This document shows positions 33,490-40,638 of a DNA stretch of 64,000 nt, piece by piece. Position numbers and translations under genes: made by a program. Within the stretch, counting starts at the first letter, position 1. The number at the start of each line of letters is the position of its first letter. The notes beneath the pieces are model-generated. The model saw only the letters and a list, made by a program, of their open reading frames with translations. It did not search any database and was not told the DNA's origin. This DNA comes from Pseudomonas sp. LD120. GTDB lineage: Bacteria; Pseudomonadota; Gammaproteobacteria; Pseudomonadales; Pseudomonadaceae. The stretch is taken from positions 558,001-622,000 of the forward strand of contig NZ_WVHL01000005.1 of assembly GCF_009861525.1 (NCBI RefSeq), read 5' to 3'.

Positions 33490-34800
33490 TCAGCGACCGC
33501 GGGTGATGCTCAAGCCTTTGAGCAGGCTCAGGGCCTGGGCCAGTTGGTAGTCGTCATCCTGCGGCATTGGTTTGGCTTTGCTCACCGAGCCGCTTGGCTT
33601 GTCGGCGCCGCCATTGCCATTGCCCAGGTGACCCTGGAGATCGGCTTCCTTGAAGTATTCGCTGTCCTGGGCCTCGCTGGTGATCTTGGCGCGCCGTACC
33701 TCGATGTCCGGGACAATGCCCTGGGCCTGGATCGAACGCCCATTGGGGGTGAAGTACAGGGCCGTGGTGATCTTCAGGGCACGATCATTGTTCAGCGGCA
33801 GTACGGTTTGTACCGAGCCTTTGCCGAAGCTGGTGGTGCCCATCAACACTGCGCGTTTCTGGTCCTGCAGGGCGCCGGCGACGATTTCCGAGGCCGAAGC
33901 GCTGCCACCGTTGATCAGTACCACCATCGGTACGGCTTCGCTTTGGTCCTTGCCGGTGGCGGAGAAGCGCAGTTCGGAGTTGGCGATGCGGCCCTTGGTG
34001 TAGACGATCAGCCCCTTGGTGATGAAGTGATCGACCACTTCCACTGCCGCTTGCAACACGCCGCCCGGGTTGTTGCGCAGGTCGAGGACGATGCCGTTGA
34101 GTTTCTTGCCATTGTCCTTGCGCAGCTTGGCCAGGGCCTTGGAGACTTCTTCGCCGGTCTTGACTTGGAACTGGGTGATGCGGATGTAGCCGTAGCCCGA
34201 CTCCAGCAACTGGCTCTTCACGCTTTTCACCTGGATGGTGGCGCGGGCCAGGGTCACATCGAATGGCGTACCGCCGTCGCGGACCAGGGTCAGGGTGATT
34301 TTCTGGCCGATCTTGCCGCGCATCTTGTCCACGGCTTCGGTCATGGTCTGGCCACGGGTCGGCTGGCCGTTGATCTTGACGATCAGGTCGCCGGCCTGGA
34401 TGCCGGCCTTGGACGCTGGCGTGTCGTCGATCGGCGAGACCACTTTGATAAAGCCGTCTTCGGCGCCGACTTCGATCCCCAGGCCGCCGAATTCGCCGCT
34501 GGTGCTTTCCTGCAGCTCGGCGAAGTCTTCCGGGCCCAGATAGGCCGAGTGTGGGTCGAGGTTGCTGAGCATGCCCTTGATGGCGTTTTCCAGCAGGGTC
34601 TTGTCATCGACAGGTTCGACATACGCCGCCTTGATGCGGTCCATGACCTCGGCAAAGGTGCGCAGTTCTTCCAGCGGCAAGGGGGCCTTGGTGGTCGCGG
34701 CGCTCGCCGGCTCAGCGGTTTGTGCGGCAAACGCCTGAGGCGCTCCGATCACGAGGGCGATCGTCAGGGCCAGCGAGGTAAGGCGGGACAGATGCAGCAT
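33490..34800 (-). CDS. ctpA: Carboxy-terminal processing protease (S41 family)
   Basis: Periplasmic serine protease of 436 residues with a signal peptide (about 1-25). A PDZ domain (about 90-170, SGEFGGLGIEVGAEDGFIKVVSPIDDTPASKAGIQAGD) is followed by the S41 catalytic domain with the Ser in VVLINGGSASASEIVAGAL and the general-base Lys in TTSFGKGSVQTVLP. CtpA of P. aeruginosa degrades cell-wall hydrolases, which fits the envC neighbour. It is 31 bases downstream of envC. Confidence 0.93.
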   Translation of the reverse strand: MLHLSRLTSLALTIALVIGAPQAFAAQTAEPASAATTKAPLPLEELRTFAEVMDRIKAAYVEPVDDKTLLENAIKGMLSNLDPHSAYLGPEDFAELQESTSGEFGGLGIEVGAEDGFIKVVSPIDDTPASKAGIQAGDLIVKINGQPTRGQTMTEAVDKMRGKIGQKITLTLVRDGGTPFDVTLARATIQVKSVKSQLLESGYGYIRITQFQVKTGEEVSKALAKLRKDNGKKLNGIVLDLRNNPGGVLQAAVEVVDHFITKGLIVYTKGRIANSELRFSATGKDQSEAVPMVVLINGGSASASEIVAGALQDQKRAVLMGTTSFGKGSVQTVLPLNNDRALKITTALYFTPNGRSIQAQGIVPDIEVRRAKITSEAQDSEYFKEADLQGHLGNGNGGADKPSGSVSKAKPMPQDDDYQLAQALSLLKGLSITRGR

Positions 34801-34831
34801 GTCGAACGAACTCCTAATTTAGATGCAGCGC

Positions 34832-36118
34832 TTATCCTTGCGCGTGGCACCACTGTGCCGGGTCGCTGGGGCGGCCCTGCTGACGAATTGCAAAGTACAG
34901 CGCAGGAGTGTCCTGTCCGCCACTATTCCCCACGGTGGAGATGGACTCTCCGGCCTTGACTACATCGCCGGCTGCTTTGAGCAGCGTTTGGTTGTGTCCG
35001 TAAAGGCTCAGGTAACCGTTGCCATGATCGAGGATCACCAGCAAGCCAGCGCCCCGTAGCCAATCGGCGAACACCACTCGGCCACCGTGCACGGCGTGCA
35101 CTTGGCTGCCGGCGGTGGCGCTGATCATCACGCCGTCCCACTTGGAGCGGGAGTCGGTGCCGCGAGTTTCACCAAAGCGAGCCAGTAGTCGACCATCAAC
35201 GGGCCATGGAAGTTTTCCCCGGGCTGAAGCAAATGAGCCGCCATAGGACGGCCCGGCACTGGAGACCAAGGTGCCAGCGCTGGATTTAGCCGGATTGCGC
35301 GGTGCATCACTGGCGTCATCCTGGGCCTCACGTAAGCGCTTTTTTTCGCTTTCCTGCTGGGCGATCAGCGCTTTTTGGCGCGCTTCCTCCGCCTCGCGAG
35401 CCTGGCGAGCCAGGGTTTCTTCAATGGTTTTGAGCACCTTGGCCAGGTCGGCCTGATCTTGCTCGCGGGCCTTGAGTTTGTCGTCCCGGGCCTTCAGGTC
35501 GTTGTTGAGCTTGGCCAGCACCAGTTGCCGTTCCTTGCGCACTTTGGCGAGTGCCTCGCGCTGTGCGTCGAGGCTGCTTTTCTGCACCAGCAACTGAGCT
35601 TGCTGCAGGGAAATGTCCTGTTCCACGTTGGCCAGTTGGCGCAGGGTTTCGTTGAAGTTCTTCAACTGCTCCAGGCGTGCCTGGCTCAGGTAGTCGTAAT
35701 AGGTCAGGGTGCGGGCGAACTTTTCCGGATTTTGCTGGTTGAGCAGTAGCTTGAGGTATTCCTGGCGCCCGTTCTGATAGGCCGCCCGGGCCTGGATGGC
35801 GATCAGTCGTTGCTGTTCAGTGCGCGCGCTCTGGAGTTTTTTTTTCTCCTCATCGAGTCGCTGCAGCTCGGATTCGCTTTTTTTCAGTTCTTTTTGCAGG
35901 GTATCAACCTGCTTTTCCAGCTTGCCCATCTCGGTTTCGGTGCCGCGCAGTTCTTTTTGCACGCCGGACTTCTCTTCCTGCAGCTTGCCCAACAGCTTCT
36001 TCAGCTCGGCAATGTCCTGACGCGTGGCGTCCAACTGTTGTTGGGTTTGCGCGCGCTCATCGGCAAACGCCGGTTGGAGCAGGCAGATCAGGGCAAGGGC
36101 AATCAGGGCGCGAAGCAT
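34832..36118 (-). CDS. envC: Murein hydrolase activator EnvC
   Basis: Periplasmic protein of 428 residues with signal peptide MLRALIALALICLLQPAFA, long coiled coils (about 25-270, rich in Glu, Gln and Lys heptads), and a C-terminal LytM/M23 domain (about 315-428). The zinc ligands of active M23 peptidases are lost: the first His position reads SKWDG and the HxH motif reads YFAIR, while LYGH is kept. This is the degenerate form of EnvC, which activates amidases at the septum instead of cutting peptidoglycan. ATG 36118 opens the signal peptide; the longer frame to 36166 lacks one. Confidence 0.9.
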   Translation of the reverse strand: MLRALIALALICLLQPAFADERAQTQQQLDATRQDIAELKKLLGKLQEEKSGVQKELRGTETEMGKLEKQVDTLQKELKKSESELQRLDEEKKKLQSARTEQQRLIAIQARAAYQNGRQEYLKLLLNQQNPEKFARTLTYYDYLSQARLEQLKNFNETLRQLANVEQDISLQQAQLLVQKSSLDAQREALAKVRKERQLVLAKLNNDLKARDDKLKAREQDQADLAKVLKTIEETLARQAREAEEARQKALIAQQESEKKRLREAQDDASDAPRNPAKSSAGTLVSSAGPSYGGSFASARGKLPWPVDGRLLARFGETRGTDSRSKWDGVMISATAGSQVHAVHGGRVVFADWLRGAGLLVILDHGNGYLSLYGHNQTLLKAAGDVVKAGESISTVGNSGGQDTPALYFAIRQQGRPSDPAQWCHAQG

Positions 36119-36172
36119 AGAGGCGGGCGACACCAAGGAAAGGGACGGTCTAGTATGCCCGCCCATCGCGGC

Positions 36173-36210
36173 AAAAAAAAACGCCTCAAAGCCAACTGCT
36201 TTGAGGCGTT
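36173..36210 (-). terminator. Terminator after gpmI
   Basis: AACGCCTCAAAGC pairs perfectly with GCTTTGAGGCGTT around a five-base loop; on the minus strand it is followed by a run of T. It lies between gpmI and envC and may attenuate read-through to envC. Confidence 0.88.
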
Positions 36211-36254
36211 CGTCATAAAAAACCGTTTCCGGCCTGTTATTGGGCCTTTTGCTA

Positions 36255-37784
36255 TCAGACCAGGATCGACTTGCCGGTCATTTCCGCTGGCTGCGCCAGG
36301 TTCAGCAGCTTGAGCATGGTCGGCGCCACATCCGCCAGAACCCCGCCTTCACGGACTTTCAGGGCGCGCTTGCCGTAATAGATGAAGGGCACCGGCTCGG
36401 TGGTGTGAGCAGTGTGGGCCTGGCCGGTGGAGGCGTCGGACATTTGCTCGACATTGCCGTGGTCGGCGGTGATCAGGGCTTCGCCGCCGACCTTTTCCAG
36501 GGCATCGACGATGCGCCCGACGCACAGGTCCAGGCACTCCACGGCTTTCACCGCGGCGTCGAACACACCGCTGTGGCCGACCATGTCGCCGTTGGCGTAG
36601 TTGACGATGATCACGTCGTAACGCTGGTGCTCGATGGCATCGACGATCTTGTCGGTGACTTCAGGTGCGCTCATTTCCGGTTGCAGGTCGTAGGTGGCGA
36701 CTTTCGGCGATGGGATCAGGATGCGTTCTTCGCCCGGGAAGGGCTCTTCACGGCCACCGGAGAAGAAGAAGGTCACATGGGCGTATTTTTCGGTTTCGGC
36801 GATGCGCAGTTGGGTCTTGCCGTTTTTTGCCAGGTAGTCGCCCAGCACGTTTTCCAGACTGCTCGGGGCGAAGGCCGCCGGTGCGGGGATGCTCGCGGCG
36901 TACTGGGTGAGCATGACGAAGCCGGCCAGTTTTGGCTGGCGTGAGCGCTCGAAGTCGTTGAAGTCGTCTTCGACGAAGACCCGGGTCAGCTCCCGGGCGC
37001 GGTCGGCGCGGAAGTTCATGAACACCACGGCGTCACCGTCTTCGACCTTGACCGGTTCGCCGATGGTCGTGGCCTTGACGAACTCGTCGCTCTCATCGCG
37101 TTCATAGGCGGCTTCCAGGCCCTGCTGGGCGGTGGCGGCGTTGAACTGGCCCTGGCCGTCGACGATCAGGTTGTAGGCCTGGGCCACACGGTCCCAGCGA
37201 TTGTCGCGGTCCATGGCGAAGTAGCGGCCGATCAGGCTGGCGATGCGTCCCTTGCCCAGGGTCTTGAAGGTTTCGTCCAACAACTCGATGGACGACTGGG
37301 CGCTTTTCGGCGGCGTGTCGCGGCCGTCGAGGAAGGCGTGCAGGTAGATCTTCTCGGCACCGCGCTTGAAGGCCAGTTCGGCCATGGCGATCAGGTGGTC
37401 CTGGTGGCTGTGCACGCCACCGTCCGACAGCAGGCCGAGGATGTGCACCGCCTTGCCGGCGGCCACGGCTTTGTCCACGGCCGCGCAAATGGTCGGGTTT
37501 TCAAAGAACTCGCCGTCGCGGATGGCCTTGGTGACCCGGGTGAAGTCCTGATACACCACACGGCCGGCCCCGAGGTTCATGTGGCCGACTTCGGAGTTGC
37601 CCATCTGCCCGTCTGGCAGGCCAACGTCCATGCCGGAGCCGGAGATCAGGCCGTTGGGCATGCTGGCGCACAAGCGATCCAGGACTGGCTTCTTGGCCGC
37701 ATAGACGGCATTGGATTCGTGGCTCTCGCTGTGACCGAAGCCATCCAGAATCATCAGGACCAAAGGTTTAGGCGTGGTAGTCAT
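36255..37784 (-). CDS. gpmI: 2,3-bisphosphoglycerate-independent phosphoglycerate mutase
   Basis: Glycolytic interconversion of 3- and 2-phosphoglycerate. It has 509 residues, as expected. Metal-binding Asp in LMILDGFGHSE (about 9-19), catalytic Ser64 in GQMGNSEVGHMNLGAGR, and the C-terminal motifs YDVIIVNYANGDMVGHSG and ALITADHGNVEQMSD supply the two-manganese site. ATG 37784 gives the family N-terminus; the frame runs upstream to 37874 without similarity. Confidence 0.97.
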   Translation of the reverse strand: MTTTPKPLVLMILDGFGHSESHESNAVYAAKKPVLDRLCASMPNGLISGSGMDVGLPDGQMGNSEVGHMNLGAGRVVYQDFTRVTKAIRDGEFFENPTICAAVDKAVAAGKAVHILGLLSDGGVHSHQDHLIAMAELAFKRGAEKIYLHAFLDGRDTPPKSAQSSIELLDETFKTLGKGRIASLIGRYFAMDRDNRWDRVAQAYNLIVDGQGQFNAATAQQGLEAAYERDESDEFVKATTIGEPVKVEDGDAVVFMNFRADRARELTRVFVEDDFNDFERSRQPKLAGFVMLTQYAASIPAPAAFAPSSLENVLGDYLAKNGKTQLRIAETEKYAHVTFFFSGGREEPFPGEERILIPSPKVATYDLQPEMSAPEVTDKIVDAIEHQRYDVIIVNYANGDMVGHSGVFDAAVKAVECLDLCVGRIVDALEKVGGEALITADHGNVEQMSDASTGQAHTAHTTEPVPFIYYGKRALKVREGGVLADVAPTMLKLLNLAQPAEMTGKSILV

Positions 37785-37887
37785 GGCGTCCACTCGTGGC
37801 TGGATAGAGAAGAGTTGAAAGGAAGGTGTTGAAAAAGGGAGTGGCAGTTTAAAGGCAAGTTCAATCGGCGTCACCGCCGGGCGGGGT

Positions 37888-37915
37888 TTGGCCGACCTTG
37901 AGGGCTGTGTATACT
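37888..37915 (+). promoter_or_regulatory. Candidate sigma70 promoter for the rhodanese-grxC-secB operon
   Basis: TTGGCC (37888-37893) and TATACT (37910-37915) are separated by 16 bases and lie about 34 bases before the rhodanese start. A TGTG just before the -10 gives a partial extended -10. Confidence 0.45.
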
Positions 37916-37948
37916 GGCCGACATTTTAACGCCCTGGAACCTCCTTAG

Positions 37949-38362
37949 ATGGTTGCTCACCTGATTCAATTCGCCACTGAACACTACTTGCTCGTCGGCG
38001 CCTTCGCCATCCTGCTGGCTCTGTTGATCGCTCATGAATTGAGCCGCGGTGGCCGCAGCCTCAGCACCCGTGAACTGACTGCGCTGGTCAACAGCGAGCA
38101 GGGCGTGGTGATCGATATCCGTCCGTCCAAGGACTACGCAGCCGGCCATATCGTCGGTGCGCTGAACATTCCCCAGGACAAGCTGACCACCCGTGTCGGC
38201 GAGCTGGAGAAGCACAAAGCCAAGACCCTCATCCTGGTGGATGCCCAGGGCCAGCACTCTGGCACTCATGCCCGCGAGCTGTTGAAGTCCGGTTTTACCG
38301 CGGCCAAGCTGTCCGGTGGCATTTCCAGCTGGAAAGCCGACAACCTGCCGCTGGTGAAGTAA
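37949..38362 (+). CDS. Membrane-anchored rhodanese-like protein (YibN type), catalytic Cys absent
   Basis: A 137-residue protein with one N-terminal helix (LLVGAFAILLALLIAHELS) and a rhodanese domain (about 40-137): VVIDIRPSKDYAAGHIVGALNIP and the loop KTLILVDAQGQHSGTHARELLKSGF. In active sulfurtransferases this loop carries a Cys; here it reads DAQGQHSG, so transferase activity by the usual route is unlikely. It overlaps grxC by one base (TAATG) and precedes secB, as in other gamma-proteobacteria. A redox or scaffold role is only a guess. Confidence 0.88.
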   Translation: MVAHLIQFATEHYLLVGAFAILLALLIAHELSRGGRSLSTRELTALVNSEQGVVIDIRPSKDYAAGHIVGALNIPQDKLTTRVGELEKHKAKTLILVDAQGQHSGTHARELLKSGFTAAKLSGGISSWKADNLPLVK

Positions 38363-38616
38363 TGCCCAAGGTCATCGTCTACTCCAGCGACTACTGCCCT
38401 TACTGCTCGCGGGCCAAGCATCTGCTCGGGAGCAAAGGCGTGGCCTTCGAAGAGATCAAGGTCGATGGCAAGCCGCAAGTGCGTGCCGATATGGCCCAGA
38501 AGGCCGGACGCACGTCCGTGCCGCAGATCTGGATCGGTGCCACTCACGTAGGTGGTTGTGATGATTTGTTTGCTCTGGAGCGCGCCGGCAAGCTCGACGC
38601 GTTGCTGGCGGCCTGA
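38362..38616 (+). CDS. grxC: Glutaredoxin 3
   Basis: Glutathione-dependent disulfide reductase of 84 residues with the CPYC active site (YSSDYCPYCSRAKHLL, Cys11 and Cys14), the cis-Pro loop RTSVPQIWIG and the GSH-binding GGCDDLFAL. Length and motifs match GrxC exactly. The gene starts on the stop of the rhodanese gene. Confidence 0.96.
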   Translation: MPKVIVYSSDYCPYCSRAKHLLGSKGVAFEEIKVDGKPQVRADMAQKAGRTSVPQIWIGATHVGGCDDLFALERAGKLDALLAA

Positions 38617-38658
38617 AATTCCTAACCTTATTAGACCCAAGATCAACAAGGATTTGAG

Positions 38659-39141
38659 ATGACTGACCAACAGAACACCGCTGCTGCTGAAGACGAAAAC
38701 GCACCGCAATTCTCCTTGCAGCGCATCTACGTGCGTGACCTGTCCTTCGAGGCGCCGAAAAGCCCGGCGATCTTCCGTCAGCAGTGGGAACCCAGTGTTG
38801 CCCTGGACCTGAACACCCGTCAGAAGGCGCTGGAAACCGACTTCCACGAAGTGGTGCTGACCCTGTCCGTGACCGTGAAGAACGGCGACGAAGTGGCCTT
38901 CATCGCTGAAGTGCAACAGGCCGGTATCTTCCTGATCAAGAACCTGGACGAGGCTTCGATGAGCCACACCCTGGGTGCCTTCTGCCCGAACATCCTGTTC
39001 CCTTACGCGCGCGAAGCGCTGGACAGCCTAGTGACCCGTGGTTCGTTCCCAGCCCTGATGCTGGCTCCGGTGAACTTTGATGCGCTGTACGCCCAGGAAC
39101 TGCAACGCCTGCAGTCCGCCGGCGAAAACACCGTTCAGTAA
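38659..39141 (+). CDS. secB: Protein-export chaperone SecB
   Basis: Cytosolic tetrameric chaperone that keeps Sec substrates unfolded and hands them to SecA. It has 160 residues with the family core FSLQRIYVRDLSFEAPKSPAIF near the N-terminus, and FCPNILFPYAREALDSLVTRGSFPALMLAPVNFDALY toward the C-terminus. It lies 42 bases after grxC with AAGGA upstream. Confidence 0.97.
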   Translation: MTDQQNTAAAEDENAPQFSLQRIYVRDLSFEAPKSPAIFRQQWEPSVALDLNTRQKALETDFHEVVLTLSVTVKNGDEVAFIAEVQQAGIFLIKNLDEASMSHTLGAFCPNILFPYAREALDSLVTRGSFPALMLAPVNFDALYAQELQRLQSAGENTVQ

Positions 39142-39158
39142 GCACTGGTCGCGGTACG

Positions 39159-39186
39159 AAAAAAGCGCCTGTAACGGCGCTTTTTT
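39159..39186. terminator. Terminator between secB and trmL
   Basis: AAAAAAGCGCC pairs with GGCGCTTTTTT around six bases. It is symmetrical and serves both convergent genes. Confidence 0.9.
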
Positions 39187-39218
39187 CATGTTCGGGCGTC
39201 AGCGGCTACAGAGAATGG

Positions 39219-39674
39219 TTACTTGAAGCCCAGTTGCCGCCAGCCTTCATAGACGGCCACGGCCACGGTGTTGGACAGGTTCAGGCTGCGGCAGCCTTCG
39301 CGCATGGGCAGGCGCAGGCGCTGTTCGCCGGGCAGGGCGTCCAGTACGTCCGCCGGCAGGCCACGGCTTTCCGGGCCGAACAGGAACGCGTCGCCTTCCT
39401 TGAAGCTGGCGTCATGGAAGGGCCGCGAGCCTTTGGTGGTGAAGGCGAACAGGCGCGGATGGCCGAGGCTTTCCAGGCAACTGGCGAGGTCGGCATGGCG
39501 TTGCAGGGTGGCGTATTCGTGATAGTCGAGGCCGGCACGGCGCAGGCGCTTGTCGTCCATTTCGAAACCCAGTGGTTCGATCAAATGCAGGTGGCAGCCG
39601 CTGTTGGCGCACAGCCTGATAACGTTGCCGGTATTCGGCGGAATTTCTGGTTGAAAGAGGATGACGTGAAACAT
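39219..39674 (-). CDS. trmL: tRNA (cytidine(34)-2'-O)-methyltransferase
   Basis: SPOUT methyltransferase of 151 residues that methylates the wobble base of leucine tRNAs. Family signatures are MFHVILFQPEIPPNTGNVIRLCANSG at the N-terminus, the knot segments FLFGPESRGLPADVL, and RLPMREGCRSLNLSNTVAVAVYEGWRQLG at the C-terminus. The ATG (39674-39672) overlaps on the opposite strand the ATG of the divergent gene (39673), sharing the bases CATG. A longer frame upstream has no similarity. Confidence 0.95.
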   Translation of the reverse strand: MFHVILFQPEIPPNTGNVIRLCANSGCHLHLIEPLGFEMDDKRLRRAGLDYHEYATLQRHADLASCLESLGHPRLFAFTTKGSRPFHDASFKEGDAFLFGPESRGLPADVLDALPGEQRLRLPMREGCRSLNLSNTVAVAVYEGWRQLGFK

Positions 39675-40113
39675 GCACGGCTCCGAAGAAAAAGATGGGC
39701 TGCATTCTACGCCTGAAGAGGACCCGCGACCGAAGCTTATGCTGCGGGTGTTTGGCTCCCTGGCGATTGTCGGAGTCATGGTTGGCCTGATGATCGGCCG
39801 CCTGACCCAGCCTGATCCGGTGCAATTGCAGCAGGTCGAGGTGGTGCCGGACGGCCTGGTGGTCTGGTTCAACCAGGAGCCCCAGCTTCATGGCGAACAT
39901 ATCGACGGCGCGCTGGCGTTGCTGTTCGATGCTCAGGGGCATGCGCAGAGTGGTCAGTTGCAGGTCAATCAGAGGCGTGTGAACTGGCGCATCCGCCTTG
40001 CGGACCGGGGCTTGCTGCTGAACCTGGTGGCCGCCCGCGCTTTGCGGGGCGAGTGGCACGGGAGCGAGGTGGAGGGGCGCTGGCGCCTGGAGATCCACCT
40101 GCGTGAGCAATAA
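39673..40113 (+). CDS. Conserved hypothetical single-pass membrane protein
   Basis: A 146-residue protein: a charged cytoplasmic tail (MHGSEEKDGLHSTPEEDPRPK), one helix (LRVFGSLAIVGVMVGLMIGRL), and a periplasmic domain predicted to be beta-rich (VQLQQVEVVPDGLVVWFNQEP and repeats of that style). It sits between trmL and the nitrogen-control block, a position where other pseudomonads also have a small unknown gene. Its stop codon overlaps the end of the repeat sRNA encoded on the other strand. Function unknown. Confidence 0.75.
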   Translation: MHGSEEKDGLHSTPEEDPRPKLMLRVFGSLAIVGVMVGLMIGRLTQPDPVQLQQVEVVPDGLVVWFNQEPQLHGEHIDGALALLFDAQGHAQSGQLQVNQRRVNWRIRLADRGLLLNLVAARALRGEWHGSEVEGRWRLEIHLREQ

Positions 40114-40406
40114 AAGAGGGAATCCCCGGCCTGCCTGTACCAAGGTTCCCGAAATCGTGGCCCGTCGCTTGGAGCGTGATGGGTCGGGTGTTTAAAGAGG
40201 GAATCCCCGGCCTGCCTGTACCAAGGTTCCCGAAATCGTGGCCCGTCGCTTGGAGCGTGATGGGTCGGGTGTTAAAGAGGGAATCCCCGGCCTGCCTGTA
40301 CCAAGGTTCCCGAAATCGTGGCCCGTCGCTTAGAGCGTGATGGGCCGGGTGTTAAAGAGGGGAATCCCCGGCCTGCCTGTACCAAGGTCCCCGAAACTGG
40401 GTCGTG
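40110..40406 (-). ncRNA. nrsZ: NrsZ-type nitrogen-regulated small RNA
   Basis: Between ntrC and the hypothetical gene lie four near-identical hairpin modules, read on the minus strand as GGGAACC-ttggtacaggcaggccggGGATTCCC followed by CTCTTT. Three full ~80-base units and one leading partial unit are present. P. aeruginosa carries NrsZ, a processed NtrC/sigma54-dependent sRNA made of repeated stem-loops, just downstream of ntrC; position and repeat architecture match. A sigma54 promoter ends 11 bases before the predicted 5' end (about 40406), and the last hairpin with CTCTTTTATT acts as terminator near 40110. Exact ends are inferred. Confidence 0.78.
40113..40400. repeat. Tandem ~80-bp repeats forming the sRNA modules
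   Basis: Units start at 40113, 40194, 40274 and 40354 (periods 81, 80, 80), the last one truncated near 40400. Copies differ by only a few bases (for example TTGGAG/TTAGAG and GGGTCGGG/GGGCCGGG). This indicates recent duplication or concerted evolution. Confidence 0.95.
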
Positions 40407-40416
40407 ACTGGGTTAT

Positions 40417-40432
40417 TGCAGAGGGCATGCCA
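40417..40432 (-). promoter_or_regulatory. Sigma54 promoter of the NrsZ-type sRNA
   Basis: The minus strand reads TGGCATGCCCTCTGCA, with GG at -24 and GC at -12 in correct spacing. The predicted start is about 40406, just before the first hairpin module. Confidence 0.75.
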
Positions 40433-40473
40433 ACTTGGATCGATATGGCATTGATTGCCTGGATAAAAAGCTG

Positions 40474-40497
40474 AAAGCCCCGGATTCCGGGGCTTTT
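40474..40497 (-). terminator. Terminator downstream of ntrC
   Basis: AAAGCCCCGG-att-CCGGGGCTTT is a perfect 10-bp stem with a three-base loop. On the minus strand it lies 142 bases after the ntrC stop and just before the sRNA promoter, separating the two transcripts. Confidence 0.75.
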
Positions 40498-40586
40498 GCG
40501 TTTTCGAAGGGCCACATTTCAGATGTGAAGACCAGGCCTTGGATGATGGAGCCGTGCTCGATTGCGGTTCGTCGCGCCTTCGGGCG

Positions 40587-40610
40587 GTGCATGCACCCCA
40601 TCCTGGTGCA
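40587..40610. promoter_or_regulatory. Cluster of NtrC-like half sites upstream of the sRNA promoter
   Basis: GGTGCATGCACC is immediately followed by CCATCCT and GGTGCA. TGCACC-N7-GGTGCA resembles the NtrC site TGCACC-N5-GGTGCA but with two extra bases. It lies about 190 bases upstream of the sRNA start, within range for an enhancer. The spacing makes this uncertain. Confidence 0.4.
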
Positions 40611-40638
40611 CGCACATTCTCGTTGTCGAGTGGAAGGC

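Noticed and set aside
40150..40400. Sigma54-like element on the plus strand inside the 80-bp repeats (TGGCCCG-TCGC-TTGG)
   Set aside because: The invariant GC of the -12 box is absent, and the repeats are explained by the minus-strand sRNA.
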